From Alistipes communis (GTDB taxonomy: Bacteria; Bacteroidota; Bacteroidia; Bacteroidales; Rikenellaceae): a stretch of 64,000 bases of DNA. Below are positions 17,435 to 26,777 of the stretch, one piece after another. The position numbers and the translations under genes are program-made. The stretch spans positions 3,100,001 to 3,164,000 of the forward strand of contig NZ_AP019735.1 in the NCBI RefSeq assembly GCF_006542665.1, in the 5' to 3' direction. How positions within the stretch are numbered: position 1 is the first letter of the stretch; each line of letters starts with the position of its first letter. Below the pieces are notes generated by a model, which searched no databases, was not told the DNA's origin, and saw only the letters and a list, made by a program, of their open reading frames with translations.

Positions 17435-17462
17435 GATCCGGCCGCCTACGGGCGGCCGGATC
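17435..17462. repeat. Perfect 12-bp inverted repeat downstream of ald
   Basis: GATCCGGCCGCC and GGCGGCCGGATC flank a TACG loop. It lies 18 bases past the ald stop and could end its transcript, but no T-run follows. The rest of 17297-17479 holds no gene. Confidence 0.6.
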
Positions 17463-17479
17463 GTCCGACACGGTGCGGA

Positions 17480-18586
17480 TCAACTTTGCAGCGGCTCGTA
17501 GGGAAGCCCCCACGCTTCGGCCACCGAGCGGTAGACGACCTTCCCTTCGACGATGTTCAGACCGAGCCGCAGCTCTTCGTTCTCGGCGCAGGCGCGCCGC
17601 CACCCCTTGTCGGCCAGTTGCAAGGCATAGGGCAGCGTGGCATTGGTCAGCGCGAGCGTCGACGTATAGGGCACCGCACCGGGGATGTTGGCCACGCAGT
17701 AGTGCAGGATGCCGTCGACATAGTAGACCGGATCTTCGTGCGTCGTGGGCCGCGACGTCTCGAAGCAGCCGCCCTGATCGATCGCTACGTCGACCATGAC
17801 CGTACCCGGCTCCATCAGTTTCAACATGTCGCGCGTCACCAGCTTCGGCGCCTTGGCACCCGGAATCAGCACCGACCCGACCACCAGATCGGCGTGTTTG
17901 AGCTCCTCGCGGATGTTGTACTCGGACGACATGAGCGTCTTGACATTCCGGGGCATCACGTCCGCCAGATAGGTAAGCCGCCGCAGCGAGACGTCGCAGA
18001 TCGTGACGTCGGCACCCGTTCCGGCCGCCGTGCGCGCCGCTGCCGTACCGACCACGCCCGCGCCGATGACGAAGACCTTGGCCGGCTTCACGCCCGGCAC
18101 GCCGCCCAGCAGGATTCCCTTGCCGCCGCGCGGCTTTTCGAGGAAGTAGCGTCCCTCCTGCGCGGCCATGCGGCCCGCGACCTCCGACATGGGGATCAGC
18201 AGCGGCAGCGAACGGTCGCTGCGTTCGACCGTCTCGTAGGCGCAGCACACGGCGCCCGACGCGATCATGGCCCGCGTGAGCGCCTCGCTGCTGGCGAAAT
18301 GGAAATAGGTGAAAAGCAGCTGTCCCGGACGAACCAGCCCGTACTCCGGTGCGATCGGCTCCTTGACCTTGATAATCATCTCGGCCGTTGCGTAGACCTC
18401 CTCGATCGAGGGCAGCAGTTTCGCCCCCACGGCCTGATACTCCTTGTCCGCGAATCCGCTGTCGACGCCCGCTCCGCTCTGGATGTAGACCGTATGCCCC
18501 CGCCGAACGAGCTCCATGGCTCCGGCCGGCGTAAGCGATACGCGATACTCGTTGTTCTTAATTTCCTTTGGAATTCCGACGATCAT
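17480..18586 (-). CDS. ald: Alanine dehydrogenase
   Basis: A 368-residue NAD enzyme, pyruvate + NH3 to L-alanine, reversible. It has the start MIVGIPKEIKNNEYRVSLTP with the pyruvate-binding Arg15-region, IIKVKEP (catalytic Lys), FTYFHFA (His), the NAD fold VIGAGVVGTAAARTAAGTGADV, and VDVAIDQGGCFETSRPTTH followed by HYCVANIPGAVPYTST. The length is normal and it appears monocistronic. It ends in TGA. Confidence 0.95.
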   Translation of the reverse strand: MIVGIPKEIKNNEYRVSLTPAGAMELVRRGHTVYIQSGAGVDSGFADKEYQAVGAKLLPSIEEVYATAEMIIKVKEPIAPEYGLVRPGQLLFTYFHFASSEALTRAMIASGAVCCAYETVERSDRSLPLLIPMSEVAGRMAAQEGRYFLEKPRGGKGILLGGVPGVKPAKVFVIGAGVVGTAAARTAAGTGADVTICDVSLRRLTYLADVMPRNVKTLMSSEYNIREELKHADLVVGSVLIPGAKAPKLVTRDMLKLMEPGTVMVDVAIDQGGCFETSRPTTHEDPVYYVDGILHYCVANIPGAVPYTSTLALTNATLPYALQLADKGWRRACAENEELRLGLNIVEGKVVYRSVAEAWGLPYEPLQS

Positions 18587-18650
18587 AACGATATGTTTTA
18601 ATTTTACGAGAGCAATTTAGCGAAATTAAAAACGAATTCCAACGATTTTA

Positions 18651-21095
18651 TTAGAATTTATAACTCACGGTCAACGTCGCGCTGCGGCCGTAGGCATAGA
18701 GCAGGCTCGTAGCGAACGGACGGTAAAAGGACTCGGCACCGCTGCGCAGGCGCCGCACCCGATCGGACTCGTAGGCGGAGTAGACCGTGCGACGGTCGTC
18801 GAGCAGGTTGCGTACCGACAGCGTGACCGACAGTCTCGACGCGCCCAGCCGCCACATTCTCCCCGCCGAGACATCGGCCGTAAAGGAGTCGTCCAGCCGC
18901 TCCTGCTCCATGAAAAGAGCGAATGTTTCGGGCGAATCGGAGGCCTGGTTCGCCACACGCGAAGTCCGGTAATGGAACGACGGCGCGACCCATCGTCCGG
19001 CGACCAGCGACGCATCGGCAGAGAAATACCACCCCGAACGGCCGAAATAATGCACGCCTGCCGTCGCGGCCAGCGAGGCCGTGCCGCCGGGCCGAAGACC
19101 GCTCATGTAACTCGTGACGCCGTCGGCGCGGAGCTCGTTGCCCGCATCGGTGTAGAGCCATACCGAAGGATTCGTCGCATAGGTGTGGCTGCCCGCACCG
19201 ACGGCGGCCGACAGGCTCCAATTCCACGTAAGGCGCAGTCGGGCCGCCGCCTCGGCGCCGTAATCGAGCCGGCCGATGCCGCGCACCGTCATATCGCAGT
19301 ATTCGTAGGAGAGGTCGTCGAAAAAACGGGTAGTGCGGATTCCATCCCGCGTCGCCGCGAGGTAGCCCGTCACCCGCAGCTCGAAGGCCCCGCCCGTGCG
19401 GACGAAACCCAGTTCGGCACCGTAGCGGCGCGACAGGGACGGATCGTCCACCGTCCGGTTGTTGTAGAGCGGCTGCAAAAACAGATCCTCCACGTCGGGC
19501 ACCGCGGCCGACGCCGACGCCGAGATTTCGAGATAGCTGCGCGATGAAAAGGCATAGCCGGCGCTGGCCCGCAACGCGTAGGGTGTGAACCGCAACCGCG
19601 AAGAACCGCCGTAGGAGCCGGCGCCCGGAAACAACTCCTTCTCATAGAATCCGCGCCGCCGGACGACGCAGCGCCCCACGCTTGCGCCGAACTCCGCCGT
19701 CCACCGGTCCGAACGGTAGCGCACCACACCGTCGGCCGCGACCTCGCAGCGGACGGTGCGGTAGTCGTAGCCGAAACGGTCGCCTTCGCCCACCGTCCGG
19801 TCGGGGTGGCGCAGGTCGTTCTGCAAACGGTTGGAGTAGGTCGCGTCGTCGAGCAGGAAATGATCGATGTCGGTCAGACGGCCGGCACCCAGCAGGTCGC
19901 GCAACTGTTTATACCGGCGCGGCGCATCGTAATCGACCCTGAGCGCGCAGGCGACGGTCAACTGTGGATCGACCTCGGACTCGATACGAATCGCCGTCTG
20001 CATCCGCAGCGGACGTTCCACCCGATCTTCGAGGGCATAGAGCGCCTCGCCGTCAGGCTGCATCCGGTTACGGCGGTAGAGCTCCGCCCAGTCGATCTGC
20101 GTATAGCGTTCGTCGCCGGCGCGCCACACGGCGTCGACGGCCTCGAACGCCTCGCCCGTGAAGTAACTGGGCAGGTAATGGTAGTTGTCGGGACGGGGCG
20201 TCGAAGCGTCGTACCAGGCCAGCGAACTCTGGCGCCGTATGCCCGTCTCGACTGCGGCGGATGCCCGCAACAGCGTCGACCCGCCGATCCGGCCGCAATA
20301 AGCGGCGATACCCAGCGGCAACCCCTCGCGCCGCACCCTGCTGTTACGCACATCGCCCGCCTGACGACCCCATGCGGGATTGTAGTAATTGGAACCCCGC
20401 AGCATAAACGCCTCCTCCACCGAAGAGGAACGCAAACCGCGCTCGGCAAACGGCACGACGAACACCGCCGTCCAGTATCCGTCGCCCCTCGTGCGGCGGC
20501 CGACGCGCAGGGCGGCCGTCGTCTGCCGCGTATAAACGCCGTCGACGAGCGCATCGCGCCCGAAACGCCCGTCGACAGTCACGGCCAGGTGCCACCTGCG
20601 GGGCAGTTCGAACGCCAGCGAGCCTTCGGCACCGGCGCGATAGTTGCGGGTCGCCGCACGCAGGGCCAGCGCCCCGCCCGGCACCGGATCGTATTCGGTG
20701 AGCGACACCGCCGTCGCTCCGGTACCGACCGAAAGCCTCCCGACCTGCGGACGTGCACCGGCGACATACCGCGTCTCGGCCTGCAACCGCCGAAGCGCGG
20801 TCAGATAACGCCACGACACCTCCGCACCTTCCAGCAAAACGGGCGACAAGGCATAGTCTTCGCCCCGCCGGCGATACGAAACAGCCGAAAAGCGGAATGC
20901 CGACACCTCTGCCCAAAGGTCGTCAGCCTGCTGCACGGCACGGTAAAAAAGCAGCGAATCGCTCTCCAATTCGGGCATCCGCTCCTCCTCGTAGGGTGCA
21001 AAGGGGTAATAGGGTTCGTCGTCGAACGCCTGCGCAAGCGCGCCCGAACAGCGCAACAACAAAACCGAAAAGAGTATTTCACGAACTATTCGCAC
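18651..21095 (-). CDS. TonB-dependent-receptor-like outer-membrane beta-barrel with a short plug
   Basis: 814 residues: a signal peptide (MRIVREILFSVLLLRCSGALAQA), a short N-terminal region, then a long beta-barrel rich in alternating aromatic strands ending LTVSYKF, the usual C-terminal barrel strand. Residues about 65-115 (RFSAVSYRRRGEDYALSPVL, then WRYLTALRRLQAETRYVAG) resemble a degenerate plug; no CarboxypepD-like domain or TonB box is evident. It probably transports or binds a nutrient at the outer membrane; the substrate is unknown. Divergent from another receptor across a G9 tract. Confidence 0.75.
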   Translation of the reverse strand: MRIVREILFSVLLLRCSGALAQAFDDEPYYPFAPYEEERMPELESDSLLFYRAVQQADDLWAEVSAFRFSAVSYRRRGEDYALSPVLLEGAEVSWRYLTALRRLQAETRYVAGARPQVGRLSVGTGATAVSLTEYDPVPGGALALRAATRNYRAGAEGSLAFELPRRWHLAVTVDGRFGRDALVDGVYTRQTTAALRVGRRTRGDGYWTAVFVVPFAERGLRSSSVEEAFMLRGSNYYNPAWGRQAGDVRNSRVRREGLPLGIAAYCGRIGGSTLLRASAAVETGIRRQSSLAWYDASTPRPDNYHYLPSYFTGEAFEAVDAVWRAGDERYTQIDWAELYRRNRMQPDGEALYALEDRVERPLRMQTAIRIESEVDPQLTVACALRVDYDAPRRYKQLRDLLGAGRLTDIDHFLLDDATYSNRLQNDLRHPDRTVGEGDRFGYDYRTVRCEVAADGVVRYRSDRWTAEFGASVGRCVVRRRGFYEKELFPGAGSYGGSSRLRFTPYALRASAGYAFSSRSYLEISASASAAVPDVEDLFLQPLYNNRTVDDPSLSRRYGAELGFVRTGGAFELRVTGYLAATRDGIRTTRFFDDLSYEYCDMTVRGIGRLDYGAEAAARLRLTWNWSLSAAVGAGSHTYATNPSVWLYTDAGNELRADGVTSYMSGLRPGGTASLAATAGVHYFGRSGWYFSADASLVAGRWVAPSFHYRTSRVANQASDSPETFALFMEQERLDDSFTADVSAGRMWRLGASRLSVTLSVRNLLDDRRTVYSAYESDRVRRLRSGAESFYRPFATSLLYAYGRSATLTVSYKF

Positions 21096-21118
21096 GGTTT
21101 ATAAGCCTGATTATACTA

Positions 21119-21196
21119 CAAATATAGCGATTTTCCCGATTATCCGCACACTGCGGGGGGGGGTATTGCTTTTTCGGAAAAGAATCGATATATTTG
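21119..21196. promoter_or_regulatory. Divergent promoters with an intervening G9 tract
   Basis: The minus strand has TATATTTG at 21119-21126 with TGTG 20 bases upstream. The plus strand has TATATTTG at 21189-21196 with ATTG 20 bases upstream. A run of nine G (21155-21163) abuts the plus-strand -33 box and lies about 4 bases beyond the minus-strand one. Confidence 0.7.
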
Positions 21197-21272
21197 TGGA
21201 CAACAACCTGCAAAATACCTTGCACGACACTTCGCCGGCGCACCGTAACGCGTCGGTTCCAACACCTGACAA

Positions 21273-23708
21273 ATGAAAAAACGAACGCTTCTCCTGCTGC
21301 TGTCTCTCCTGCCTCTGAGCATGACCGCACAGCAGAAATTCCTGCTGCGCGGCCAAGTCGTCGACGCAGCGAACGACTCCCCCGTGAGCTTCGCCACGAC
21401 GGCCCTGCTGCGCGATTCGACGGCCGTCGCCGCCGTCGCCGCCGATGCGCAGGGGCGGTTCGAACTCTCGGCGGAGGCCGCGGGCGATTACCGCCTGCAA
21501 ATCACCATGGTGGGCTACAATCCCGAAACGCAGCCCGTCACGCTCCGCACTGCCGCGACCGATGCCGGTACGATCCGCTTGCGGCAGGGCGTGGACATCG
21601 ACCAGGTGACGGTCACCATCCAGAAACCGCTCGTCACGGCCGACGCCGAGAAAACGACCTACTCGGTCGAAGACGATCCGCAGGCCGCATCGTCGACGCT
21701 CGAAGAGATCCTGCGCAAAGTGCCGCAGCTGACCATCGACGCCGAGGGCAACGTGAAGCTCAACGGACAGAGCGATTTCAAGGTGCTGGTCAACGGACGG
21801 TCGTCGGCGATGTTCAAGAATTTCAAGGACGTGATCCGCAGTATGCCCGCCTCGCAGATCAAGAAGATCGAAGTCATCACCGAACCCTCGATGAAATACG
21901 ACGCCGAAGGCGCGGGCGGCATCATCAACATCATCACCGCCCGCAAGGAGTTCGACGGCTACAACGGCAGCCTCAACTACAACACGGGACTCGACACCCG
22001 CCAGCAATACGGCGGAGCCTCCCTCTCCGTCCAGAAGGGCAAGTTCGCCGCTTCGGTCCAGGCGTTCTTCTTTCAGATGAACCGCAGGAACCGCCCCTAC
22101 ACATCGGAAAGCCGGCGCGAGAATTTCGCCTCCGAACAGCAGCGCTACCACACCTCCGAATCGACCGGCTACGGCAAGGGCCACAACGAATACGTCACGC
22201 TGAACCTGAGCTACCAACCCGATACGCTCAACCTCGTCACCCTCGAAGGATCGCTTTGGACAGGCGCATGGAAGAACAGCTCCGACACCCGGATCCGCAT
22301 GTCCGACGCCGCCGAAACGCCGACCGTCGCCTACGACACGCACGACTACGACAACTACCCCTACACGGGATTTCAGGTCGGCGCCAACTACGAGCGGCGT
22401 TTCCGCAAGCCCGAACATACGCTCACTGTTTCGGACATGGTCGAGATCGACCCCGACAAGGGTTACAATCTCGTCACCTACGACGGCGTGCTGAACTACC
22501 CCTCTTCGCAACTCTACAAGCGCCATACGAGCCGGAGCTTCACGAACACCTTCCAGCTCGACTACTACAACCCGCTCGCGGAACACCACTACGTCGAAGC
22601 CGGCAGCAAATATATCTACCGGATCAACAAAGGCTACCAGAACGAGATCCCGTGGATCGATCCCGTCGGGTTCGATCCGACGAACACGACCAAGTACGAC
22701 GACCTGCGGCAGCGGCAGCAGATCTTCTCGCTCTATTTCGGCTACGGGTTGAAATTCTCGAAGGTATCGGCGCGTGCCGGCGTGCGCATGGAGCGCACGT
22801 GGAACCATGCCGACGCCGACAACAGCCGGGAGGGAATCTACGATTACGGCAACCGCCTGCTGAACTTCATCCCCTACCTCAGCTTCACCTACAAACCGCG
22901 CGACGGGCACAACCTCTCGCTCTCGTATACCGAACGGCTGCGCCGTCCCTCGATCTCGATGCTGTCGACCTACCTCGACGACAGCGACCCTTACAATACC
23001 TCGCAGGGCAACCCCGATCTGGAAGCATCGACGACACATACGCTGTCGCTCAAATACAACTATTTCTCCCCCAAATGGAGCGGCACCTTCACCCTGTCGG
23101 GCCACCTGTCGAACGACGGCATTTCGAGCTGGACGAGCGTCGACGACCAGGGCGTCTCGCACACGACGTACAGCAACAACGTGCGCGAGCGCACGGCCAG
23201 CGCACGGCTTTCGGTCAACTACTCCCCCTCGGAGAAGTTCTCCTTCGCGCTGAACGGGCGGGGCGGTTACAGCCACTACCGGCTGCCCCAAGAGGAGATC
23301 TCCACCGAGGAGTTCACCTTCGACCAGAACCTCAACATGAACATCGCGCTCTGGAAAGCGGCCACCGTTTCGCTGGGCGAAGGATACAACAGCGGCAGCG
23401 CGAACCTGGGCCGCAAGTCGGGCGACTACTTCTACTCCTATGCCACCCTTTCGCAGAAGTTCTTCGACAAGAAGTTGCAGATTTCGGTCAGCTGCTACAA
23501 CCCCTTCACCAAATACCAGACGTACAGCTCCACGGCGCAAACCCCGACCTATCGCTCGCAGAGCCGCAGCCGCAACCATTCGCGCCAGTTCTCGATCGGC
23601 GCCTACTGGCGCTTCGGAAAGCAGAACGTACAGGTCAGGAAAACCCGCAAGTCGATCTCCAACGACGACATGATGGACGGCGGCAACAAGCAGGGCGGCA
23701 AACAGTAG
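21273..23708 (+). CDS. TonB-dependent receptor, outer-membrane beta-barrel family
   Basis: 811 residues: signal peptide (MKKRTLLLLLSLLPLSMTAQ), a carboxypeptidase-D-like beta-sandwich (about 25-110; RGQVVDAANDSPVSFATTAL), a plug (about 120-225; LEEILRKVPQLTIDAEGNV, NIITARKEF) and an OMP_b-brl_3-type barrel. It lacks SusC-specific features and has no SusD partner, so it belongs to the receptor group often linked to metals, cofactors or small peptides; the substrate is not indicated. The C-terminus is Gly/Gln/Lys-rich (MMDGGNKQGGKQ). Confidence 0.88.
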   Translation: MKKRTLLLLLSLLPLSMTAQQKFLLRGQVVDAANDSPVSFATTALLRDSTAVAAVAADAQGRFELSAEAAGDYRLQITMVGYNPETQPVTLRTAATDAGTIRLRQGVDIDQVTVTIQKPLVTADAEKTTYSVEDDPQAASSTLEEILRKVPQLTIDAEGNVKLNGQSDFKVLVNGRSSAMFKNFKDVIRSMPASQIKKIEVITEPSMKYDAEGAGGIINIITARKEFDGYNGSLNYNTGLDTRQQYGGASLSVQKGKFAASVQAFFFQMNRRNRPYTSESRRENFASEQQRYHTSESTGYGKGHNEYVTLNLSYQPDTLNLVTLEGSLWTGAWKNSSDTRIRMSDAAETPTVAYDTHDYDNYPYTGFQVGANYERRFRKPEHTLTVSDMVEIDPDKGYNLVTYDGVLNYPSSQLYKRHTSRSFTNTFQLDYYNPLAEHHYVEAGSKYIYRINKGYQNEIPWIDPVGFDPTNTTKYDDLRQRQQIFSLYFGYGLKFSKVSARAGVRMERTWNHADADNSREGIYDYGNRLLNFIPYLSFTYKPRDGHNLSLSYTERLRRPSISMLSTYLDDSDPYNTSQGNPDLEASTTHTLSLKYNYFSPKWSGTFTLSGHLSNDGISSWTSVDDQGVSHTTYSNNVRERTASARLSVNYSPSEKFSFALNGRGGYSHYRLPQEEISTEEFTFDQNLNMNIALWKAATVSLGEGYNSGSANLGRKSGDYFYSYATLSQKFFDKKLQISVSCYNPFTKYQTYSSTAQTPTYRSQSRSRNHSRQFSIGAYWRFGKQNVQVRKTRKSISNDDMMDGGNKQGGKQ

Positions 23709-23768
23709 ATCGCCGGGCAGCCCGTCCGGAACCGGCGAACAGCGGCCGGCACGGAACCGCACCGACCG

Positions 23769-23809
23769 AAAAAGAGAGGAGCGTCGTTATCCGACGCTCC
23801 TCTCTTTTT
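23769..23809. terminator. Bidirectional terminator between the receptor gene and pepD
   Basis: AGAGAGGAGCGTCG, loop TTATC, CGACGCTCCTCTCT: a perfect 14-bp stem flanked by an A-run and a T-run, suited to both convergent genes. Confidence 0.9.
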
Positions 23810-23823
23810 CAGGTCTCCGACGC

Positions 23824-25269
23824 TCAGAGACTCCCCACCACGGCGCAGAGCAGATCCCAGAACTTCTGCACGGTGGCGATTTCCAGCCGCTCGTCGGGCG
23901 AATGCACGCCGCGCAGCGTCGGGCCGAACGACACCATGTCCAACTCCGGATATTTCTCCAAGAACAGCCCGCACTCCAATCCGGCATGGATGGCCCGTAC
24001 TTTGGGCTTCACGGCGAAAAGCCGCTCGTAACACTGCTCCGTGACGTGCAGCAGGTACGAATCGGGATCGGGCGACCAGCCGGGATAACCGTCCGAATGG
24101 GCGACTTCGGCGCCGGAGAGCCGCAGCACCGCCTCGACGGTCTGTGCGGCATAACGCTTGGCGCTCTCCACCGACGAACGCTGCGACGTAGTGACCACGA
24201 TCCCCTCGGCACCGAACTTCACCGACGCCAGATTCGACGAGGTCTCGACCAGCCCTTCGACGGCGTGCGACATCGCCAGCACGCCGTTAGGCAGACCGAC
24301 GAGCGCCCCGACGAGCGACTGCATCGTCACGGGATCGAGCACCCATTCGACCCCCTCGATCTTGTTCAGGGTCATCTGCAAATTGGGTTCGGTGTACTTG
24401 AACTCCTCGACGATCTCGACGGCGAACGCACGGCAGCGCTCGCACACGTCGCCGGCCGTCTCGGCGGGAACGCCGAAGACGGCGAACGCCTCGCGCGGAA
24501 TGGCGTTGCGCAGGTTGCCGCCGTCGAAACGGTTCAGCACCGGCCCGTAGGGCAGCAGTTCGTAAAGCAGCCGCGCCACCAGCTTGTTGGAGTTGGCGCG
24601 CCCCTTCTCGATGTCGTCGCCCGAATGGCCGCCGGCCAGCCCCTTGACGTCGATACGGAAATATTCGAACCCGTCGGGCGCCGGCGTCACCATCGGGCTG
24701 AATTTGGCCACGGTATCCACGCCGCCGGCGCAGCCGATAAAGAGTTCGCCCTCGTCCTCCGAATCGAGGTTGATGAGGTACTTCCCCGTCAGCATCCCCT
24801 CGCCCAACCCGAACGCTCCCGTCAGGCCGGTCTCCTCGTCGACGGTGAAGAGCGCTTCGAGTGCCGGATGCGCGACGGTCGCGGAGGCCAGCATCGCCAG
24901 TGCGGCAGCCATGCCGATCCCGTCGTCGGCGCCGAGCGTCGTCCCCTCGGCACGCACCCAGCCGTCGTCGATGCGGGTGCGGATCGCGTCGTGCTCGAAG
25001 TCGAACGCCACGTCCGAATTTTTCTCGCAGACCATATCCATATGCGACTGGAGAATCACCGTCGGACGCCCTTCGTAACCGGTCGTCGCCGGTTTGCGAA
25101 TCACGACGTTGCCCGTCGCGTCGCACCGGTACTCCAATCCGTGCTCCTTCGCCCAGCCTACCAGGTAGTCGCGTATCTTCTCCTCCTTCTTCGAGGGCCG
25201 CGGTACGCGCGTGATCGCCTCGAATTCCGTCCACACCTCGCAGGGTGCGAGTTTCGTCAAATCTGTCAT
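23824..25269 (-). CDS. pepD: Aminoacyl-histidine dipeptidase (M20C, PepD)
   Basis: 481 residues from MTDLTKLAPCEVWTEFEAI. Metal and catalytic motifs of the M20 family: LQSHMDMVCEK (metal His and catalytic Asp), LGADDGIGMAAALAM (bridging Asp), TVDEETGLTGAFGL (catalytic Glu and metal ligand), and a C-terminal HAGLECGLF. It hydrolyses Xaa-His and other dipeptides in the cytoplasm. The reading frame upstream of 25269 is not part of it. Divergent from mrr. It ends in TGA. Confidence 0.93.
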   Translation of the reverse strand: MTDLTKLAPCEVWTEFEAITRVPRPSKKEEKIRDYLVGWAKEHGLEYRCDATGNVVIRKPATTGYEGRPTVILQSHMDMVCEKNSDVAFDFEHDAIRTRIDDGWVRAEGTTLGADDGIGMAAALAMLASATVAHPALEALFTVDEETGLTGAFGLGEGMLTGKYLINLDSEDEGELFIGCAGGVDTVAKFSPMVTPAPDGFEYFRIDVKGLAGGHSGDDIEKGRANSNKLVARLLYELLPYGPVLNRFDGGNLRNAIPREAFAVFGVPAETAGDVCERCRAFAVEIVEEFKYTEPNLQMTLNKIEGVEWVLDPVTMQSLVGALVGLPNGVLAMSHAVEGLVETSSNLASVKFGAEGIVVTTSQRSSVESAKRYAAQTVEAVLRLSGAEVAHSDGYPGWSPDPDSYLLHVTEQCYERLFAVKPKVRAIHAGLECGLFLEKYPELDMVSFGPTLRGVHSPDERLEIATVQKFWDLLCAVVGSL

Positions 25270-25292
25270 CTCTGTTTCGGTTTGAATATGCA

Positions 25293-25340
25293 CAAAATTA
25301 CAAAAGAATATCCATTTTAAAGAGAAATTACTTAATTTTG
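25293..25340. promoter_or_regulatory. Divergent pepD / mrr promoter boxes
   Basis: The minus strand has TAATTTTG at 25293-25300, before pepD. The plus strand has TAATTTTG at 25333-25340, 19 bases before the mrr ATG. The region is AT-rich against a GC-rich background. Confidence 0.6.
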
Positions 25341-25359
25341 TCTGATATAATCGAACACC

Positions 25360-26292
25360 ATGATTCCGGACTACCAAACACTGATGCGGCCTCTGCTGGA
25401 ATGTATTCAGGACGGACAGGAGCATCTCTTCAAAAACGTCATAGAGCAACTGGCCGACCGATTCGAACTCACACAGGAAGAACGGGAACAGTTAGCTCCC
25501 AGCGGCCATAGTGCACTTTTTTCAGGTCGCGTCGGCTGGGCAAAAACCTACTTAAAGAAGGCGGGACTGCTCGAACAGAGAAAAAGAGGGATACTCTCAA
25601 TCACCTCTCTGGGAATAAAGGCTTTAAAATCCAAAAAGAAAATAGACGTAACCTACCTGACGGGATACCCGAATTTCGTCGATTTCTACGCCCCGTCGTC
25701 CCGCAACGACAAGACGCGGGAAAACGAGTGCGCGCCTGCTATCGATCCGGAATGCACGCCTCCCGTCACTCCGGAAGAGACGATCGCCCACGCCTACGAA
25801 CAGATACACAATAAACTGTCGTCCGAACTGCTGGATGTCGTACTGATGCAGGATTTCGCATTTTTCGAACGGCTCGTCGTCGAGCTTCTGGTCAAGATGG
25901 GCTACGGCGGTTCGATTCAGGATGCGGGACAGGCGATCGGACGCACGGGAGACGAAGGAATCGACGGTATCATCAAGGAGGACAAGCTGGGTCTGGACGT
26001 CGTCCATATCCAGGCCAAGAAATGGAACAGGAACAATACGGTCGGACGTCCCGAATTGCAAAAATTCGTGGGTGCACTCGCCGGACAGGGAAGTACGAAA
26101 GGAATTTTTATCACCACTTCCTCTTTCACCAAAGAGGCGCAATCCTACAAACCCCAGGGAGTCAAACTGGTCAAAATCGACGGAGAGAAACTGACACAGC
26201 TCATGATCGAATACGGACTCGGGGTCACGACTGCGTTCTCTTATGAAATCAAACGGATCGACCGAGATTATTTCAACGACTTAGACGATTGA
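25360..26292 (+). CDS. mrr: Mrr-type restriction endonuclease
   Basis: 310 residues. The N-terminal ~95 form a winged-helix Mrr_N domain (RVGWAKTYLKKAGLLEQ, ITSLGIKAL). After a Pro/Glu-rich linker, residues about 160-290 are the Mrr_cat PD-(D/E)xK fold: FERLVVELLVKMGYGG, D198-EGID202, and Q218-A-K220 (VHIQAKKW), with IFITTSSFTKEAQ downstream. Mrr enzymes cut modified foreign DNA. It stands alone as a defence gene, is less GC-rich than its neighbours, and its TGA stop overlaps the ispF ATG. Confidence 0.9.
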   Translation: MIPDYQTLMRPLLECIQDGQEHLFKNVIEQLADRFELTQEEREQLAPSGHSALFSGRVGWAKTYLKKAGLLEQRKRGILSITSLGIKALKSKKKIDVTYLTGYPNFVDFYAPSSRNDKTRENECAPAIDPECTPPVTPEETIAHAYEQIHNKLSSELLDVVLMQDFAFFERLVVELLVKMGYGGSIQDAGQAIGRTGDEGIDGIIKEDKLGLDVVHIQAKKWNRNNTVGRPELQKFVGALAGQGSTKGIFITTSSFTKEAQSYKPQGVKLVKIDGEKLTQLMIEYGLGVTTAFSYEIKRIDRDYFNDLDD

Positions 26293-26777
26293 TGCCCATG
26301 CTTTTCAGAATCGGACACGGATACGACGTACACGCATTGGCCGAAGGGCTGCCCCTCGTGCTGGGCGGCGTCGGGATCGAACACGACAAGGGGTGCGTCG
26401 CCCACTCGGACGGCGACGTGGTGATCCACGCCCTCTGCGACGCACTGCTGGGCGCCGCCGCGCTGGGCGACATCGGGCTGCATTTCCCCGACACATCGGA
26501 CGACTACAAGGGTATCGACTCGAAACTGCTGCTGCACCGCGTCGCGGAGCTGCTCGCCCAAAAAGGCTACCGCATCGGCAACGTCGACTGCACGATCCGG
26601 ATGCAGCGACCCAAACTGCGTCCCCACATCGACCGGATGCGCCGGACGCTGGCCGACGTCATGGGAATCGGTGTCGACTGCGTTTCAGTCAAGGCCACCA
26701 CGACCGAGCGGCTCGGCTTCGAGGGCCGCGAAGAGGGCGTCTCGGTCTCGGCCGTAGCGCTCATCTACCGGGAATAA
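26292..26777 (+). CDS. ispF: 2-C-methyl-D-erythritol 2,4-cyclodiphosphate synthase
   Basis: 161 residues. FRIGHGYDVHALAEG holds the zinc Asp/His pair, VVIHALCDALLGAAALGDIG is the family signature, HFPDT, and ATTTERLGFEGREEGVSV is the C-terminal motif. It makes MEcPP in the non-mevalonate isoprenoid pathway and is normally essential. Start ATG 26292 overlaps the mrr stop as TGATG; 26298 (MLFRIGHG) is also possible. A TTG at 26289 is less likely. It is translated downstream of a restriction gene, which is unusual. Confidence 0.93.
   Translation: MPMLFRIGHGYDVHALAEGLPLVLGGVGIEHDKGCVAHSDGDVVIHALCDALLGAAALGDIGLHFPDTSDDYKGIDSKLLLHRVAELLAQKGYRIGNVDCTIRMQRPKLRPHIDRMRRTLADVMGIGVDCVSVKATTTERLGFEGREEGVSVSAVALIYRE

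Noticed and set aside
21111..23762. An 883-codon minus-strand frame opposite the TonB receptor
   Set aside because: Composition is that of a complement shadow (Val/Glu/Arg-rich); the plus-strand receptor has a signal peptide and recognised domains.
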